From Opacimonas sp040514355 (lineage in GTDB: Bacteria > Pseudomonadota > Gammaproteobacteria > Enterobacterales > Alteromonadaceae), in contig JBEVCF010000104.1 in the NCBI GenBank assembly GCA_040514355.1, positions 1 through 64,000 of the forward strand: a stretch of DNA of 64,000 bases, in the 5' to 3' direction. The position numbers and the translations under genes are program-made. Numbering within the stretch: position 1 is the first letter of the stretch; each line of letters opens with the position of its first letter. The notes under the pieces were generated by a model that did not search any database, was not told where the DNA came from, and saw only the letters and a program-made list of their open reading frames with translations. Below, one piece after another: positions 43,591 to 52,229 of this stretch.

Positions 43591-45714
43591 CTATAGAACA
43601 ATTTTATGTTGGCTATGCCGTGAGACTTTTTGTACCTCTGGCATATTACGGATTTTACGCATGATATCCGCAAAATGAATTCGATTATGAGTGGTTAACT
43701 CCAAGTCGATGAAATAGACGTTACTTTCCTTTTCTTCGGTCTGCAAGTTGATAATACTAGAATCACACGACGCAATCGCGTTGGTCAGCGTCGCCAACGT
43801 GCCTTGGTGATTGAGTAGTTCGATGCGTACTGACACTTTAAAGTCACCCTGCACTTCGCTATCCCATTCCATTGGCAATACGCGTTGGGGTTCATCTTTG
43901 GCCAGCTTGCGAATATTGCTACAACCAATTTGGTGTATCATCATCCCCTTCCCAGGATTTAAAATAGCCACTATCTCATCATCGGGAATAGGGTAACAGC
44001 ACTTTGAATAATTGAGAACTAAGCCTTCGGTCCCCTTAATCGCGACATTCGATTTTTTATCCGTTAGCGATTCATTATCATCCAAATCACTACTAAGACG
44101 TCTAGCCACGATGGCAGACAGTTCATTACCAAGCCCAATAGCCTCTAGCAAAGAATCAAAACTGGTGTGTTTGGTTTCGGCTACCACACGCTCAATCTCA
44201 GCTTGCGGGATGTCTTCTAACTGCACGGCACCTAAGGCATGACGCAGTAGTCTGGTTCCCATATTAAGCGCTTCATCTGATTGTTGACGACGCAAAAAGG
44301 TTCTCACGCGAGAACGGGCTCGCGCACTGACCACATAGTTAAGCCAACTGGCATTGGGTTTGGCCCGTGGGGAGGTAATAATCTCAACAGTTTGACCATT
44401 TTCTAACGGCTTAGACAAAGAATAAGATCGCTTATCAACCCGCACTCCGACACAGCGATCCCCTACGTCTGAATGGACGGCATAGGCAAAATCAACCGCA
44501 CAGGCACCAGTGGGTAATTCAACAATTCGCCCTTTCGGGGTAAACACATAAATTTCTTCTGGGAAGAGTTCAGATTTGACGTTTTCCTTAAATTCAAACG
44601 ATGAACTGGCACTTTGTTGCAATTCCAGAATGGACTGCATCCATTTGCGAGTTTGAATCTGAGAGCTATTATCGCGCTCTTCTGAAGTTTTATATAACCA
44701 GTGCGCAGCGACTCCTTTGTCCGCCATGATATCCATTTCTTTAGTGCGAATTTGGATTTCTACCGGGATCCCATGTGGTCCTTTTAAGGACGTGTGTAAA
44801 GACTGATAGCCATTGGTGCGCGGAATAGCGATGTAATCTTTGAAGCGGTTTTCAATGGGCTTGTACAAACTGTGCATAGAACCCAAAGCACGGTAACAGT
44901 CATCAACAGTGTCGAAAATGAGGCGAAATGCATAGATATCCATGACATCGTTAAACAACATGACTTTGCTTCGCATCTTGCGATAGATGGAGTAAAGGTG
45001 TTTTTCACGTCCTTTCACTTCTGCATTAAGGCCATGCTCTTGTAAGCGTGATTTGATTTCTGCAAAAATGTTATCAATGAGTTCTTTGCGATTGCCTCGG
45101 GCTTGACGGACTGCGGATTTGAGCGCGCGATAACGCATGGGATACATGGCTTGAAAACCTAAGTTTTCTAGCTCATTCTTCATATCATGGATACCCAAAC
45201 GATGTGCCAAGGGCGCATAAATCTCAAGCGTTTCAGCAGCGATACGGCGACGTTTATCCGGTCGTAAAGCGCCTAATGTACGCATATTATGGGTGCGGTC
45301 CGCGAGTTTAATTAAAATCACTCGAATGTCTTCCACCATCGCCATCATCATTTTGCGAAAGTTTTCAACTTGAGCTTCTTCTTTGTTGGAAAATTTAATT
45401 TTGTCGAGTTTGCTGACCCCTTCCACTAGGTCAGCAACGGTATGGCCAAAATGGTCACACAAATCATCATAATCGAAGTGAGTATCTTCTATCACATCGT
45501 GCAGTATTGCTGCCATCAATGTTTCGTGATCAAATTGCATGTCAGCCAAAATACCAGCCACTGCAACAGGATGGGTAATATAAGGATCGCCACTTGACCG
45601 CATCTGCCCTTCATGCGCATCCTGCGCCAAGACAAACGCATTCTGCACCAACATAACCTTCTCGGGTGGCAGATACGCGGCTATTTTTTGTTTGAGACCT
45701 TCGAATAAATACAC
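43591..45714 (-). CDS. spoT: Bifunctional (p)ppGpp synthetase/hydrolase SpoT
   Basis: A 707-residue RelA/SpoT homologue. The HD hydrolase domain is intact (LHDVIEDT about 68-75; IKLADRTHNMRTL), followed by the synthetase domain (GREKHLYSIYRKM, NGYQSLHTS), TGS (IYVFTPKGRIVELP), the helical and zinc-finger parts (YSKCCYPIPDDEIV) and the C-terminal ACT domain. E. coli SpoT has 702. The GTG start gives MYLFEGL, the same N-terminus as in E. coli (MYLFESL). No clear ribosome binding site precedes it; an inverted-repeat arm and then an N run lie directly upstream. Confidence 0.97.
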   Translation of the reverse strand: MYLFEGLKQKIAAYLPPEKVMLVQNAFVLAQDAHEGQMRSSGDPYITHPVAVAGILADMQFDHETLMAAILHDVIEDTHFDYDDLCDHFGHTVADLVEGVSKLDKIKFSNKEEAQVENFRKMMMAMVEDIRVILIKLADRTHNMRTLGALRPDKRRRIAAETLEIYAPLAHRLGIHDMKNELENLGFQAMYPMRYRALKSAVRQARGNRKELIDNIFAEIKSRLQEHGLNAEVKGREKHLYSIYRKMRSKVMLFNDVMDIYAFRLIFDTVDDCYRALGSMHSLYKPIENRFKDYIAIPRTNGYQSLHTSLKGPHGIPVEIQIRTKEMDIMADKGVAAHWLYKTSEERDNSSQIQTRKWMQSILELQQSASSSFEFKENVKSELFPEEIYVFTPKGRIVELPTGACAVDFAYAVHSDVGDRCVGVRVDKRSYSLSKPLENGQTVEIITSPRAKPNASWLNYVVSARARSRVRTFLRRQQSDEALNMGTRLLRHALGAVQLEDIPQAEIERVVAETKHTSFDSLLEAIGLGNELSAIVARRLSSDLDDNESLTDKKSNVAIKGTEGLVLNYSKCCYPIPDDEIVAILNPGKGMMIHQIGCSNIRKLAKDEPQRVLPMEWDSEVQGDFKVSVRIELLNHQGTLATLTNAIASCDSSIINLQTEEKESNVYFIDLELTTHNRIHFADIMRKIRNMPEVQKVSRHSQHKIVL

Positions 45715-45717
45715 AGG

Positions 45718-45782
45718 AGCATCACAAGATTATTACTGNNNNNNNNNNGTATTAAGAATACGTGAGAACGCCTTGTGATGCT
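45718..45782. repeat. Eleven-bp inverted repeat spanning the gap between rpoZ and spoT
   Basis: AGCATCACAAG (45718-45728) and its exact reverse complement CTTGTGATGCT (45772-45782) flank the N run. On the transcribed strand this is a hairpin whose second arm ends three bases before the spoT GTG. Confidence 0.7.
45739..45748. other. Assembly gap (ten N)
   Basis: Ten N in the rpoZ-spoT intergenic region. The true size is unknown. The gene order across it (gmk-rpoZ-spoT) is the conserved one, so the join itself is believable. Confidence 0.95.
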
Positions 45783-45798
45783 AGTGTTTGGCAGGAGA

Positions 45799-46068
45799 TT
45801 ATTCAGATAACGCACTGGTTACGAAAGAGAATTCTTCACTTTGTGCGCGTTGTTGTTCAGCTAATGCTTGCGCTTCTAATGTGTCGTAGTTCACTAAACC
45901 CTGTTCAATTTCACGCAATGCTGTCACAGTTGGTTTGTCATTGCCCATATCGACCAATGGATCTTTGCCTTCTGTCGCAAGTTGACGAGCACGCTTAGCC
46001 GCTACTAGGACCAAATCAAAACGATTACCAATCTGTTCAACAGCATCTTCAACGGTTACTCGAGCCAT
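45799..46068 (-). CDS. rpoZ: RNA polymerase omega subunit
   Basis: An 89-residue subunit that supports assembly of beta' and forms part of a ppGpp site. The N-terminus MARVTVEDAVEQIGNRFDLVLVAAKRARQL is the family signature, with the DNDKPTVTAL-type block in the middle. Located between gmk and spoT, as in E. coli, which links transcription response and ppGpp metabolism. GGAG lies six bases before the ATG. Confidence 0.98.
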   Translation of the reverse strand: MARVTVEDAVEQIGNRFDLVLVAAKRARQLATEGKDPLVDMGNDKPTVTALREIEQGLVNYDTLEAQALAEQQRAQSEEFSFVTSALSE

Positions 46069-46145
46069 AATGTTCTCCGCAAAATAGGATATTTTTTAAA
46101 AAAGGGCGCAGATTGTACACCAAACCAGCAAACAATGGTATAGGG

Positions 46146-46796
46146 CTATGTTAAAAGATCTGTAATTAATTCACTGTGAGCATGCTGTACCGCCGTTTGT
46201 CGGTGGCGTTTTTCACTCACAATCGCATAAAAAGATTGTAGGGTCTGCGTAAAGTCATCATTGACTAGAACATAATCAAATTCGTGATAGTGCGACATCT
46301 CACTTTTTGCTTGGGTCATGCGCTTGCCAATCACCTCCGCTGAATCTTGTCCACGACCGGTCAAACGGCGCTCTAACTCAGCCACACTAGGCGGTAAAAT
46401 AAAAATAGTATGCGCAGCAGGATACTGTATTTTGACTTGACGCGCACCCTGCCAATCAATATCCAAAAACACATCGATACCTTGTTCTAGCGTATTTTCA
46501 ATGGCTTTTCGCGACGTGCCGTAATAGTTGTCAAAAACTTTGGCGTGTTCAAAAAAATCCCCCTGCTCAATCATGACTTCAAACTCTGCATGCGTCACAA
46601 AGTGGTAATGCACTGCGTTTTCTTCACCTGGACGAGGTTGACGCGTAGTATGTGACACGGAAACTTGTAGCGGGTCGGAAGCAGTGCTGTATTGATCGAG
46701 TAAGGCCTTGATAAGCGAAGATTTGCCTGCGCCAGACGGAGCAGATACGACAAATAAATGACCGGAACGTGAGGTTTTAGCTACAGAATTTGTCAT
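46146..46796 (-). CDS. gmk: Guanylate kinase
   Basis: A 216-residue kinase that phosphorylates GMP to GDP. The P-loop APSGAGKSS (19-27), the GMP-binding SHTTRQPRPGE and VHYHFV blocks, and DIDWQGARQVK are all present. Length fits the family (about 207). First gene of the leftward gmk-rpoZ-spoT-ridA-trmH-recG-rsmJ series; it diverges from cyaY across 95 bases that should hold both promoters. Confidence 0.97.
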   Translation of the reverse strand: MTNSVAKTSRSGHLFVVSAPSGAGKSSLIKALLDQYSTASDPLQVSVSHTTRQPRPGEENAVHYHFVTHAEFEVMIEQGDFFEHAKVFDNYYGTSRKAIENTLEQGIDVFLDIDWQGARQVKIQYPAAHTIFILPPSVAELERRLTGRGQDSAEVIGKRMTQAKSEMSHYHEFDYVLVNDDFTQTLQSFYAIVSEKRHRQTAVQHAHSELITDLLT

Positions 46797-46891
46797 AGAA
46801 AAAAGCGGACTTTGATTGGATTAAACACAGGTCAATGGTAGCATAACGCTAATTAAATGGGAGTACCATTTTCACCGTTAACGAGGTTTTT

Positions 46892-47239
46892 ATGCAATCA
46901 CAACTGACTGATTCTCAATACCACGCTTTGATCGATAACGCCTTTATTGCGATCGAGGAAGCTTTAGATGAATGTGAAGTCGATATCGATTTTGAAAGTG
47001 CCGAAGGGATCCTGACTCTGATCTTTGAAAATGGCACGCGCATTATTTTGAATAAACAAGAGCCTTTGCATCAATTGTGGGTGGCGACGAAATACAATGG
47101 TCATCACTTTAACTATGAAAACGGTCAGTGGATCGACGAGCGCGGTGCGGGTGAATTTTTAGCGTTTTTGAATGACGCTATTTCACGTCAGGCTGAACAA
47201 CCCGTCACGTTGACTTTGGATTTGTCTATTGATGAGTGA
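46892..47239 (+). CDS. cyaY: Iron-sulfur cluster assembly protein CyaY (frataxin)
   Basis: A 115-residue frataxin. The acidic helix 1 (YHALIDNAFIAIEEALDE) is followed by beta strands with ILTLIFENGTRIILNKQEPLHQLWVA and HHFNYENGQWIDERG, which form the conserved sheet face. It binds iron and modulates the IscS/IscU machinery. In E. coli it is next to lptM and cyaA; here it heads a rightward set with an esterase and hemCDXY, overlapping the esterase start by eight bases. Confidence 0.94.
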   Translation: MQSQLTDSQYHALIDNAFIAIEEALDECEVDIDFESAEGILTLIFENGTRIILNKQEPLHQLWVATKYNGHHFNYENGQWIDERGAGEFLAFLNDAISRQAEQPVTLTLDLSIDE

Positions 47240-47900
47240 ATTACTACCTAGCGTCATCGTTGACGCACCTAGCACACACCAGGCCACTGTCATTTGGTTA
47301 CACGGACTGGGCGATTCTGGGAATGGATTTGCTCCGATTGTGCCCGCGTTAAATATTCCCGATACACTGGGCATCAAATTTATCTTCCCGCATGCGCCAG
47401 TACGCCCCGTGACCGTCAATAATGGCATGGCGATGCGTGCATGGTATGACATCAAGAGTATGAATTTTAATGACCGCGCCGATTTGGTCGGGGTCAAAGA
47501 GTCTGCCGCGCAAGTGAATGCTTTGATTGAAGCTGAAATTGCCAGTGGCATTCCCGCCAGTAAGATTGTCCTAGCCGGTTTTTCTCAAGGTGGTGTGATT
47601 AGTTACTATTTGGGTTGTCGTTTTCCGCAAACCTTAGCTGGCATTTTGACCCTATCGACCTATATGGCAGACGGTGAATCCTTAGGTGATGAACGCAGTG
47701 AGGCGTCTTTGTCGACCCCTATCTTTGCTGCGCACGGTCGTTTTGACGATGTGGTACCCGTCGCAATGGGTAAGGCCGCCTTCACCCAAGTTGAAGCGCT
47801 TGGTTATCAAGCTCAGTGGCAAGAATATCCGATGCAACACAACGTCTGCCCAGAACAAATTGGACATATCAGTGCTTGGTTACAAGCCAGATTAGCGTAA
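47232..47900 (+). CDS. Carboxylesterase/phospholipase family hydrolase
   Basis: A 222-residue alpha/beta hydrolase of the acyl-protein-thioesterase/carboxylesterase group. The oxyanion segment WLHGLGDSG (22-30), nucleophile elbow GFSQGG (S118), Asp in HGRFDDVVP (D172) and His in MQHNV (H203) give a full triad. It cleaves short acyl esters or thioesters; substrate unknown. The frame opens one codon upstream (TTG), but the ATG at 47232, overlapping the cyaY stop, is preferred. Sits between cyaY and hemC, four bases before the latter, probably only by operon membership. Confidence 0.9.
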   Translation: MSELLPSVIVDAPSTHQATVIWLHGLGDSGNGFAPIVPALNIPDTLGIKFIFPHAPVRPVTVNNGMAMRAWYDIKSMNFNDRADLVGVKESAAQVNALIEAEIASGIPASKIVLAGFSQGGVISYYLGCRFPQTLAGILTLSTYMADGESLGDERSEASLSTPIFAAHGRFDDVVPVAMGKAAFTQVEALGYQAQWQEYPMQHNVCPEQIGHISAWLQARLA

Positions 47901-47904
47901 ACAT

Positions 47905-48942
47905 ATGATACAACCAGCACTTCAGACATCGTTAACGACGATCAACATCGCCACTCGCAAAAGTCCGCTTGCTTTATGGCAGGCTTATTATGTACAAGCG
48001 GAATTAATCAAACACTTCCCTACTTTGACCGTTAACCTTGTGCCCATGAGCACCAAAGGCGACCGTATCTTGGATACCCCACTGGCCAAAGTCGGTGGCA
48101 AAGGTCTGTTTATTAAAGAGCTTGAAGTGGCCATGCAAGAAGGTCGTGCAGATATTGCCGTTCACTCCATGAAAGACGTACCTGTGGAATTTCCTGAAGG
48201 TTTTGGTTTGCATGCTATCTGTCCGCGCGAAAATCCCTATGATGCATTTGTATCAAACACCTACCAGACCTTTGCCGAATTGCCTGAGGGTGCGGTTGTT
48301 GGAACAAGTTCTTTGCGTCGCCAAGCGCAGTTACGCGCCCAACGCCCAGATTTGGAGATCAAAGACTTACGTGGCAATGTCAATACTCGCCTAGCCAAAC
48401 TCGATGCGGGCGAATACGATGCTATTATCTTAGCTTGTGCCGGCTTATTGCGTTTGGATATGGCTGATCGGATCACAAGTACGATTGATGCCCAAACCTC
48501 ACTACCCGCTGTTGGGCAAGGCGCAGTGGGCATTGAATGTCGCAACGACAACCCCGAATTAATCCGTGTGCTGCAAGCATTAGTATGCCCCATCACAAGT
48601 ATCAGGGTGCGTGCAGAACGCGCGATGAATGCGACACTTGAAGGTGGGTGCCAGGTACCGATTGGTTCATTTGCCACATTGACCGGCTCACGCTTACATC
48701 TCAAGGGTTTAGTGGCCACGGTAGATGGAAGTCGCGTCCTAAGTGCTGAACAAAGCATTGATCTTGGACTCGAGGAACACAAACTGCAAAAATTAACCTT
48801 AGTTGGAAAGCCCAAGAGCGAAGATCATATTGCCAAGTTAGCGCATGCCAGCGAACTCGCTGAACAACTTGGTGAAGAAATTGCGCGTACCTTGTTAGAC
48901 CAAGGTGCCGGTGAGATTTTAGCCAACGTAGCAATCGTGTAA
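47905..48942 (+). CDS. hemC: Hydroxymethylbilane synthase
   Basis: A 345-residue enzyme polymerising four porphobilinogen molecules. The dipyrromethane cofactor cysteine is C249 (EGGCQVPIG); the catalytic Asp is D91 (HSMKDVP); the GTSSLRRQAQL and LRGNVNTRL arginine-rich substrate segments are intact. About 30 residues longer than E. coli HemC, mostly at the C-terminus and the first ten residues. ATG 47905 lacks a strong ribosome binding site; coupling from the esterase four bases upstream is likely. Confidence 0.97.
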   Translation: MIQPALQTSLTTINIATRKSPLALWQAYYVQAELIKHFPTLTVNLVPMSTKGDRILDTPLAKVGGKGLFIKELEVAMQEGRADIAVHSMKDVPVEFPEGFGLHAICPRENPYDAFVSNTYQTFAELPEGAVVGTSSLRRQAQLRAQRPDLEIKDLRGNVNTRLAKLDAGEYDAIILACAGLLRLDMADRITSTIDAQTSLPAVGQGAVGIECRNDNPELIRVLQALVCPITSIRVRAERAMNATLEGGCQVPIGSFATLTGSRLHLKGLVATVDGSRVLSAEQSIDLGLEEHKLQKLTLVGKPKSEDHIAKLAHASELAEQLGEEIARTLLDQGAGEILANVAIV

Positions 48943-48956
48943 ATACAAGGAAGACC

Positions 48957-49697
48957 ATGACGTGTATTGTCGTTCGTCCTGCACATAAGATCCATGCTAG
49001 CCAACGAGCCTTTGCGCACGCTGGCTTGGCTTGTGTAGGAGTGGCCGTGCAAATGTTACTGCCCAAAGACGATATTCCCCACCTCGTGGCACAAGCGCAG
49101 CTAGTAAAAGCCCAACACATTATCTTTACGTCACAACGTGCAGCATGTTTGAGCCTACCCTTCATCGGTAATTTGTCCAGTCGTACCTATTGTTATGCCG
49201 TGGGTGCATCGACCTTTGAGACTTTAGCCCAATGGACAAGTCAACACCCCTTTTGGTGTAATAATCATCAAATTATGCTCCCCAGTGCTGGTCAATATCA
49301 CAGTGAGGGTTTGCTGGCATTGCCACGTTTACATAAAGTAAACGGTGAAGACGTCGTTATTATAAAAGGTGACAATGGTCGCCCATTGTTATCCGAAACA
49401 CTCACCGCGCGCGGTGCAACGGTGCGAGAATGCGCAGTGTACAGCAGAGAAAATTTAGCCACTGCCGAGTCTACACATACTTGGACAATGGATGCTATAA
49501 ACACTATTGTTATCACCAGTAATGAGCAAATTGAACAAGCTTTTCGGATTTTTCCTGAAGTTTGGTTGCGTGGTCTACAATGGGTAGTAGTGAGTGAAAG
49601 AGCGGCTCAACATCTACGTGCTTTGAGCCTTACGCGTATCCATATAGCAACAGGCGCGAGTGATACCGCGCTGATTCAGACAGTCAAAAATATATAA
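48957..49697 (+). CDS. hemD: Uroporphyrinogen-III synthase
   Basis: A 246-residue enzyme that closes hydroxymethylbilane with ring D inversion. Family sequence conservation is low, but IIFTSQRAA, YAVGASTFETL, ALPRLHKVNGEDVVIIKGDNGRPLL and AVYSRE, and the position directly between hemC and hemX, support the call. AAGGA precedes the ATG. The last strand TRIHIATGASDTALIQ is the typical C-terminus. Confidence 0.92.
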   Translation: MTCIVVRPAHKIHASQRAFAHAGLACVGVAVQMLLPKDDIPHLVAQAQLVKAQHIIFTSQRAACLSLPFIGNLSSRTYCYAVGASTFETLAQWTSQHPFWCNNHQIMLPSAGQYHSEGLLALPRLHKVNGEDVVIIKGDNGRPLLSETLTARGATVRECAVYSRENLATAESTHTWTMDAINTIVITSNEQIEQAFRIFPEVWLRGLQWVVVSERAAQHLRALSLTRIHIATGASDTALIQTVKNI

Positions 49698-49708
49698 CGG
49701 AGTAAAGC

Positions 49709-50998
49709 ATGGCAGCAGATGCAAAAGGACCCGCGGACCAACCAGAACATGATGCGCAAACATCATCTGCCGACACGTCCGCTGAATCATCCCCCACCAG
49801 CACAGAAAAAGTGATCAACCCAGAATCCGAAGTCGATACTACTGCGCCATCAACTCAAGCTAAAACACAAACCGAAGAGCGTGTGGAAGATCGTGAAATT
49901 CAGGTGCAAGCGTCTAACAACCAAAGCCACAAAAGTATTTGGATTTTCGTAGCTATTAATTTCATTATGGCTGTGGGGTTAGTTGTTGGTGCATACTGGT
50001 ATTGGCTCAATTTCATCAATACTGAACGCGTTGACCCCAAGGTGGAAAACCTGGAGCATCAATACTCGCGACTCGAAAATACCGTTCGCAGCTTAAACTC
50101 AGCATTGGCACAAGCCAACACCAAGATCGATGCACAAAACCAAGCTCTCTCTATTTTAGCCGAAACTGATAACCAAACTGCCGAAAGTGTTGCGACGTTA
50201 GCACAGCAAGTACAACTTAACCAGTTGACGGGCGAAGGTTTATCCAAACGCATCGCGGATGTTGCGGGTCGCCGTCCGACTGACTGGCTACTAGCGGAAG
50301 CGGATTATTTGGTGAAGCTAGCGGGCAAAAAACTCTTTTTAGAAGAAGATGTAAAATCTGCCATCATGTTGCTCAAATCAGCAGATATGCGTATTGCAGA
50401 CCTGTCTGACCCGTCTTTATTACCGGTTCGCGCCTTAATCGCCAAAGACATCCAAAGCTTACAACAAGTCAACGATGTAGCCACCACCACGATTGCATTG
50501 TCAGTTTCTGCACTGATTGCGCAAGTGGATGAATTGCCATTGGATACATTAAAATTGCCAGACCCGGTCGCACCAGAAGCTCAGACAACGGTTAGCGCAG
50601 ATGTGAGTAACTGGCGTGCCAACCTCAAAGCGAGTTGGGATGCGATTGTCAAAGACTTTGTTTCGGTCGAAAAGCGCCGCGCAGAAGTACAACCGTTTAT
50701 GTCAACCAAGCAACAATGGCTTGCGCGTGAACAGTTAAAATTCGCTCTATTAAATGCACAAAATGCGATACTACAAAACGAAGCAGCGTTGTTTGTCCAA
50801 TCTTTGCAAGCTAGTCTGGATACGGTCATCACACATTACGATGTAAACAATCAGGGCGTTAAAGCGTACATGAAAAGTATCCAAGATTTGATTAATACCG
50901 ATACCAAGCAAGTCTTGCCACCGCAACTGGATTCGCAACAACCTCTAACAGAAATCATTGACCAACGGATCCAAACACTGTTTGCTGGAGGTCGTTAA
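49709..50998 (+). CDS. hemX: HemX family inner-membrane protein
   Basis: A 429-residue bitopic protein. An acidic, Ser/Thr/Glu-rich cytoplasmic region (1-70) precedes one membrane helix (about 74-95), then a long helical, coiled-coil periplasmic domain (about 108-165 Gln/Asn/Leu heptads) containing the family motif RRPTDWLLAEADYLVKLAG. In the hemCDXY cluster it follows hemD with 11 bases. Its role is not firmly known; the N-terminal annotation as a methyltransferase used for some HemX is not supported here. Confidence 0.9.
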   Translation: MAADAKGPADQPEHDAQTSSADTSAESSPTSTEKVINPESEVDTTAPSTQAKTQTEERVEDREIQVQASNNQSHKSIWIFVAINFIMAVGLVVGAYWYWLNFINTERVDPKVENLEHQYSRLENTVRSLNSALAQANTKIDAQNQALSILAETDNQTAESVATLAQQVQLNQLTGEGLSKRIADVAGRRPTDWLLAEADYLVKLAGKKLFLEEDVKSAIMLLKSADMRIADLSDPSLLPVRALIAKDIQSLQQVNDVATTTIALSVSALIAQVDELPLDTLKLPDPVAPEAQTTVSADVSNWRANLKASWDAIVKDFVSVEKRRAEVQPFMSTKQQWLAREQLKFALLNAQNAILQNEAALFVQSLQASLDTVITHYDVNNQGVKAYMKSIQDLINTDTKQVLPPQLDSQQPLTEIIDQRIQTLFAGGR

Positions 50999-50999
50999 G

Positions 51000-52160
51000 A
51001 TGATCAGAATTATTTTGTTACTGGCCTTTTTGTTAATTGGTTTGATTGTCGGTCCCAATTTGGTCGGTGAAAAAGGCTACGTACTAATTGCACTCAAAGA
51101 CACGACCATTGAGATGAGTGTGATCAGTTTAGGGATCATGGTGTTCTTTGCTGTGATTGGCTTTCTGATCCTAGAGTGGGCGATTAAGCGTGTTATCGCG
51201 ATTATTACAGGCTCAAAACACTGGTTGGGTAGCTGGGGCGAACGTCGTCGTCAAAAACAATTCACCATCGGTATGCAAGCCATGGCGGAAGGTGATTTAC
51301 TACGTGCTCAAAAAGCGTTAACCAAGGTCAAAAATGCCGATTTTGATGGTTTAAACTTATTGGCCTCAGCAGATATCGAAGCCAAGCTTGGCAACGAAAC
51401 TAAGGCGCTGGCTTATTGGGATCAGGCGGCTCACGTTCCTGGTAGTGCCCTAGCGGCAAAACTCAATATGGCCCGCCATGCAATTACTCAAGGTCGTGGC
51501 GATGAAGCCGTCAATATCATTGAACGGTTAACTGTACAAGATAAACAAAAACCGCATGTTATCGAAATCTGGGCTGGTGCACTGGCCGCATCTGGACAAT
51601 GGCATGAATTACATAAGCGTCTTGATCATTGGAAAAAAGCTTTAGGTGACCGCTATGAACACTGGTTAGGCATGGCTGCTCAAGGTGACTTTGCTGAAAT
51701 CGCGCAAAAAGACGGAGCCAATGAGCTCATGTCTGAATGGCAGAAGCTATCTCGTAGCCAAAAGAAAAATGTCGCAGAACAAAAAGCGTTTATCCTGCAA
51801 TTATTCGAACAAAATATGCACGAAGAAGCACAAAAACATTTAATTGCTGCACAAAAATCTGGCCCCCATTTAGACTTGCTGCCATTGTTCAAGCAACTCG
51901 TTCTAGACCAGCCCATTGCATCGGTCAAGATCCTTGAAAAATGGATTAAAAAAGACCAAAGCAACCCTCAACTCTATTCCGCTTTAGCCCATGTCGCTTT
52001 CCACTCCGGTGATGTCGAGTTGGCTGAAAAAGCCTTAAACTCAGCCCTCGAACATGGTCAGTGCCAAGACGACATCTTGTTATTGGCTGAAATCAAAGCG
52101 GGTCAGGAACAAGCTGAAGAAGCATTGAAATTATACAAGCAAGGGGTCAATGTCGGGTAA
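51000..52160 (+). CDS. hemY: HemY family TPR membrane protein
   Basis: A 386-residue inner-membrane protein. Two N-terminal membrane helices (about 2-22 and 38-62) are followed by tetratricopeptide-like helical repeats through the C-terminus (ALAYWDQAAHVPGSALAAKLNMA; QLYSALAHVAFHSGDVELAEKALNSAL). This is the proteobacterial HemY, not the protoporphyrinogen oxidase of that name; its function in tetrapyrrole synthesis is unclear. ATG 51000 begins one base after the hemX stop; upstream frame belongs to hemX. Confidence 0.92.
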   Translation: MIRIILLLAFLLIGLIVGPNLVGEKGYVLIALKDTTIEMSVISLGIMVFFAVIGFLILEWAIKRVIAIITGSKHWLGSWGERRRQKQFTIGMQAMAEGDLLRAQKALTKVKNADFDGLNLLASADIEAKLGNETKALAYWDQAAHVPGSALAAKLNMARHAITQGRGDEAVNIIERLTVQDKQKPHVIEIWAGALAASGQWHELHKRLDHWKKALGDRYEHWLGMAAQGDFAEIAQKDGANELMSEWQKLSRSQKKNVAEQKAFILQLFEQNMHEEAQKHLIAAQKSGPHLDLLPLFKQLVLDQPIASVKILEKWIKKDQSNPQLYSALAHVAFHSGDVELAEKALNSALEHGQCQDDILLLAEIKAGQEQAEEALKLYKQGVNVG

Positions 52161-52229
52161 AAAGTACCTTATGAGGATGGGACAACATCGATAAATAAGT
52201 TATATTCAGATTTTATCATTGATGTAATT

